Assembly (NCBI RefSeq): GCF_014650075.1
Contig: NZ_BMUG01000008.1
Coordinates: forward strand, 186,001 to 250,000
Direction: 5' to 3'
DNA: 64,000 nucleotides
Origin: Streptomyces microflavus
GTDB taxonomy: Bacteria; Actinomycetota; Actinomycetes; Streptomycetales; Streptomycetaceae
Shown: piece by piece, positions 61,061 to 64,000 of the stretch
Numbering within the stretch: position 1 is the first letter of the stretch
Layout: each line of letters starts with the position of its first letter
The notes under the pieces: model-generated
The model's database searches: none
What the model was told of the DNA's origin: nothing
The model's input: only the letters and a program-made list of their open reading frames with translations
Made by a program: the position numbers and the translations under genes

Positions 61061-62599
61061 TCACCGTACGGTTCGCGTGCGGTGCGGCTGGAGGAGCTGG
61101 TCCACCGGTGCGTGGTCGTCGGTGAGGACGGGGACGTCACCGGTCCAGGCGGTGACGGTGTCGCCGGTGGCGATCCTCCAGCCGGTCTCCCGGGTGTCCA
61201 GGGCCTTCTGGATCGCGGGGGCGTCGAACGGCCGGTCGGAGGCGAGCACCACCAGGTTGCCGCCCACGGGGGTCGCGGCCGGATCCAGGCCGATGTCCAC
61301 GGGGGCGCCCATGACGGCGACGTGCTCGAAAACCCTCGCGAGCGTGGCGACTTCGGCGCGGGCGAAGGCCAGGCGGCCGTGGTCGATGAGGTTGGCGGCG
61401 TACAGGCCGTCGTCCTTGAGGGCCCGGTGTACGTCCCTCAGCGCCTCCGTTGTCGTGAGGTGCCAGGGCACGCTGACGCCCCCGAAGGCGTCGCCGACGA
61501 CGAGGTCACGGCTGTCGGCTTCCAGCCGCTTCAGGCCCAGCCTGCCGTCCTCCACGCGTACGTCGATGCCGGTGGACGCCCCCAGATCGAGCTGTTCGCG
61601 GTCGATGCGGACGACCCCGCCGTCGATCTCGGAGACGAGGCTGCGGGTCCCGGGGCGTACGGCGGCGAGGTAGCGGGGGAAGGTGAGCCCGCCGCCTCCG
61701 ATGTGGTGGGCGGCGAGCGGCTCGCCCGCGGGGAAGGTGGTGTCGACCACCGCCGCGATGGCGCGCACGTATCCGAACCGGAGGTACGTCGGGTCCTCGA
61801 CGTCGACATAGGAGTGGCGCAGGCCGTCCAGGACGAGCGTCCGGCCGGTGGCCCGGTCGGGGTCCGCGACGATCCGGGCGCAGTGGTACCGGGTCTCCGC
61901 GTCGCAGCCGCCGGGGGCGAACGCGGTGGCGAGGGTGCCCGCGACGACGGTGGCCAGCGCCACGGCCGAGGCCCGGCGCCAGCGGCGGGCCCGCCAGCCG
62001 GTCAGGAGAGCACCGAGCACCAGCAGGGCTCCCAGGCCGATCAGGATGGAGCTGACGGGCAGCCGGGAGACCAGGACGAAGCCGGTGAGGACGGTGCCGA
62101 CGATGGCGCCGAAGGTGCCCACACCGGAGAGCCGCCCCACGACCGTCCCGGTCTCGGCGAGGCTGGTGAGCCGCAGCTTCGTCACGAACGGGGTCACCGC
62201 GGAGAGCAGCGCGCCGGGCACGAGGAGGGTCCCCGCCGCGACCAGCAGGAGCAGCGGCGAGGCCCACTCGGCGGTGGTGCGGAGCAGGAGCGGGGTGAGC
62301 GCGACGACGACGCCCGACACCCCGAGCGCGGGGGCGATGAGCCGGTGCGGATCGACCTGGTCGGCGACGCGCCCGCCCAGCCAGGAGCCCAGCGCGATCG
62401 CGGTGAGGGCGATGCCGATCACCAGGGTGCTGGTTTCCAGGGTGAGGCCGAGGTACGGGGCCAGCAGGCGCAGGGCGACGATCTCGACGACCAGGACCGC
62501 GGCCGAGGATCCGAACACGAGGACCGCGGCGGAGCGTTGGCTCAGGCCCTGGTCGCTGGGCGGGGCGTCGGCCACGGGCGGGGAGGACGGTGTGGTCAC
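61061..62599 (-). CDS. Membrane-fused spermidine synthase-like protein
   Basis: I chose GTG 62599 (VTTPSSPPVADAP, 512 aa), behind GAGGATG. The first 230 residues contain seven or more transmembrane helices; the soluble C-terminal half (HHIGGGGLTFPRYLAAVRPGTR; VVGDAFGGVSVPWHLTT) is a SpeE-like Rossmann methyltransferase fold. Such fusions occur in actinobacteria as 'spermidine synthase-like' proteins; polyamine synthesis is unproven since the substrate-binding residues are poorly kept. It is convergent with the ABC exporter genes. Confidence 0.85.
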   Translation of the reverse strand: MTTPSSPPVADAPPSDQGLSQRSAAVLVFGSSAAVLVVEIVALRLLAPYLGLTLETSTLVIGIALTAIALGSWLGGRVADQVDPHRLIAPALGVSGVVVALTPLLLRTTAEWASPLLLLVAAGTLLVPGALLSAVTPFVTKLRLTSLAETGTVVGRLSGVGTFGAIVGTVLTGFVLVSRLPVSSILIGLGALLVLGALLTGWRARRWRRASAVALATVVAGTLATAFAPGGCDAETRYHCARIVADPDRATGRTLVLDGLRHSYVDVEDPTYLRFGYVRAIAAVVDTTFPAGEPLAAHHIGGGGLTFPRYLAAVRPGTRSLVSEIDGGVVRIDREQLDLGASTGIDVRVEDGRLGLKRLEADSRDLVVGDAFGGVSVPWHLTTTEALRDVHRALKDDGLYAANLIDHGRLAFARAEVATLARVFEHVAVMGAPVDIGLDPAATPVGGNLVVLASDRPFDAPAIQKALDTRETGWRIATGDTVTAWTGDVPVLTDDHAPVDQLLQPHRTRTVR

Positions 62600-62717
62600 C
62601 GCAGCATCCTCGCATGCGGGCGGAGGAACTCCGTGCGGCCGGACGGGCACTTGGACGCAGCCGCAGCCCTCAAGCGCTTCCTGGCTGACACCGCTCCCGG
62701 CTGGAGCGGGTCAAAGC

Positions 62718-62744
62718 CCGGCCCGGCATGCGGAGCCGGGCCGG
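62718..62744 (-). terminator. Hairpin after the secreted I36-like gene
   Basis: CCGGCCCGGC and its complement at 62735-62744 pair across a 7-base loop; on the minus strand the stem is followed by CTTTGA. It sits 22 bases behind the stop at 62766. Confidence 0.7.
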
Positions 62745-62765
62745 ACAGGCGATCAGGCCGGGGCG

Positions 62766-63221
62766 TCAGGAGTCCAGGAAGACTCCGCAGCCGCTCCAGA
62801 CCCAGCGGTGGGAACTGATCTGGTTGTTCACCGCGACTCCGCTGGTGAAGTACTGGCCCGCGAGGCTGGACATGTACTTCTCTCCCGTCGAGAGACAGGT
62901 GTGGCCGCCCGCCCAGTCCTGTCCCGTTCCGTTGAAGAGCTGGACGTGCATGCCACTGTCGCCCTTGTTGATCAGGGACGATGCCTTGTTGGTGTCGCCA
63001 CCCCGGAAAGGCCCGCTGCTGTTGCCCCAGTCCGAGTCCCAGCTCGCCGTGATGCCGAGCCGGGTGCCGCAGTTCGTGGCGTCGTAGGCGACGAAGTTGC
63101 CGACGTCGACCGCGCGGTAGGCGTTGTCGCACGCGGTCGCGGCGTGGGCGCCGGTCGCGGGGACGATGAGGGCGAGGCTCGCGAGGCCGGTCGTCGCGGC
63201 CAGGGCCAGGATCTTGCGCAT
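62766..63221 (-). CDS. Secreted small protein, peptidase inhibitor I36-like
   Basis: The 151-aa protein has a Sec signal (MRKILALAATTGLASLALIV...AHA, cut near residue 27), then a Cys-containing domain: CDNAYRAVDVGNFVAYDATNCGTRLG, DTNKASSLINKGDSGMHVQLF, CLSTGEKYMSSL, SSHRWVWSGCGVF. The layout (four Cys, NKASSLINKG segment) resembles the I36/SMI-type metalloprotease inhibitors and crystallin-like secreted proteins of Streptomyces, so an extracellular inhibitor is possible. Alternative: another small crystallin-like protein. Confidence 0.72.
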   Translation of the reverse strand: MRKILALAATTGLASLALIVPATGAHAATACDNAYRAVDVGNFVAYDATNCGTRLGITASWDSDWGNSSGPFRGGDTNKASSLINKGDSGMHVQLFNGTGQDWAGGHTCLSTGEKYMSSLAGQYFTSGVAVNNQISSHRWVWSGCGVFLDS

Positions 63222-63359
63222 GATGGGCCACTCCTTCTGTGTGGGTGTGTTCTGTATGGGTGTGGTCGTGCGGATCTCCCGCGGCGCTGTCCGCCACGGA
63301 GGTCTGGGAGGGGTGAGGCCCGGGTGCGCCGAGCCTCCGCCCCGATGGGGAGGGAGGGG

Positions 63360-64000
63360 TCAGGCCGTCGAGCCGGTGATCCTCTCGGCCCGGTCGAGTG
63401 CGTCGAGGCGCATCTGCCGGTAGGCGGCGATCTCGCCGGAGTACCGGGCGAGCCGTTTCTCCCGGTACTCGGTGTCGAGGGCGCGGGCCGTCTCCGCGAG
63501 GGGCGTCGTCGTGGCGCACGTGGCCTCGGCGACCGCCAGGCCGACCTCGACGGCGTACGCCTCCGGCTCGTTCAGCCCGCGGGTGAGTTCCGGCAGCTTC
63601 TCGCGCGCCGCCGGCGGGGTGGCGTGGTCGTGGCCGGCCGCGCGCATACACGCCGACCATGCCGTGACCGCCCCGGTGAAACGCGGGTCCTCGACGAGGT
63701 CCGGCACGTACAGGGACGTCAGGTTGGTGGCCGTCTTCTCGGCGTGGAACCAGGCCGGGTGGTCCCCGTACAGCCGGCCCTTCGCCGCCGCCCGGCAGCC
63801 GTCCCGCGGGGTCTCGACGGTGCCGCCCCCGGGCAGTTCGGCCGTCAGCGCCCCCTTCGACGGTGTTCCCAGGAGGGTGTCGGAGTAGCGGATGCCCTTC
63901 TCGTCCGGCAGCGTCCTGACGTAGACGCTGTTCCGGTCGTCGCGCCGGGTGTTCTGGGCCTTTCGCTGGAGCCGGCTGCCGTAGCCGTGACGCTTCGCCC
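63360..64000 (-). CDS. Hypothetical protein, 5' end outside window
   Basis: The minus-strand frame is open from 64000 to the stop at 63360, about 212 codons; the GTG at 63707 is internal, because conserved-looking coding sequence (SVYVRTLPDEKGIRYSDTLL, then RDGCRAAAKGRLYGDHPAWF) continues upstream in frame. The C-terminus is a helical region with AWSACMRAAGHDHATP and LARYSGEIAAYRQMRLDALDRAE. The CMR..GH / ATCATTT Cys pattern is frequent in exported Streptomyces proteins of unknown function. The signal peptide, if any, lies beyond the window. Confidence 0.75.
   Translation of the reverse strand, partial: AKRHGYGSRLQRKAQNTRRDDRNSVYVRTLPDEKGIRYSDTLLGTPSKGALTAELPGGGTVETPRDGCRAAAKGRLYGDHPAWFHAEKTATNLTSLYVPDLVEDPRFTGAVTAWSACMRAAGHDHATPPAAREKLPELTRGLNEPEAYAVEVGLAVAEATCATTTPLAETARALDTEYREKRLARYSGEIAAYRQMRLDALDRAERITGSTA

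Noticed and set aside
1..64000. CRISPR array, tRNA or rRNA genes
   Set aside because: No regularly spaced repeats and no cloverleaf-like or ribosomal sequence was noticed on reading; a tRNA scan would be needed to be certain.

Overview
The window is high-G+C actinobacterial chromosome, most likely Streptomyces. The signs are frequent GTG starts, tightly coupled operons, third-position G/C bias, and Streptomyces-typical families: a DUF5959 protein, an SCO4225-type membrane protein, a FUSC transporter and an actinobacterial sulfur-gene leader peptide. No tRNA, rRNA or CRISPR array was seen.

Positions 1-21.2 kb are accessory in character. A cut-off Hsp70 gene is coupled to a small protein with a GrpE-like C-terminus and preceded by a large protein with a degenerate J-domain-like segment. 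Then come an IS3 remnant, an unknown hydrophobic-core protein, an IS5-type element with a -1 frameshift, and a DUF5959 gene. A five-gene minus-strand operon (15764 to 7612) follows. It encodes a membrane WD40 protein with a Lon-like protease domain, a beta-propeller lipoprotein, a CCA/poly(A)-polymerase-type nucleotidyltransferase, an unknown 445-aa protein and a SLATT two-TM protein. A second beta-propeller lipoprotein is divergent. This operon is the best candidate for an undescribed conflict or surveillance system. Beyond it lie an isocitrate-lyase-family fragment, a PIN protein, another IS3 remnant and a B-lectin/DUF6924 protein.

Positions 21.6-41.5 kb form a stress and redox region: an ABM-domain protein, acetate kinase, a small membrane protein and a PucR-type regulator. 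Next is a compact chaperone operon, dnaK-grpE-cbpA-type dnaJ-cbpM-clpB-thioredoxin, followed by a UBP zinc finger and a cNMP/thioredoxin-reductase fusion without a CxxC. A UvrA2-like ATPase, a membrane protein and a FUSC transporter complete it. The chaperones would disaggregate and refold proteins while the thioredoxin and reductase-like proteins handle thiol or electron traffic.

Positions 41.9-64 kb look more core-like. They hold YjbQ, an alkanesulfonate operon (leader peptide, ssuC, ssuB, a frameshifted ssuA, ssuD) closed by a strong hairpin, and a flavin monooxygenase. MltG, a 19-aa hydrophobic peptide, a hypothetical gene, and an MsbA-type exporter divergent from a MarR regulator follow. 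The rest is an FAD/Fe-S D-lactate dehydrogenase-like enzyme, a GH109-like oxidoreductase-fold protein, an asymmetric ABC exporter pair, a membrane spermidine synthase-like protein, a secreted I36-like protein and a hypothetical gene cut by the window end.
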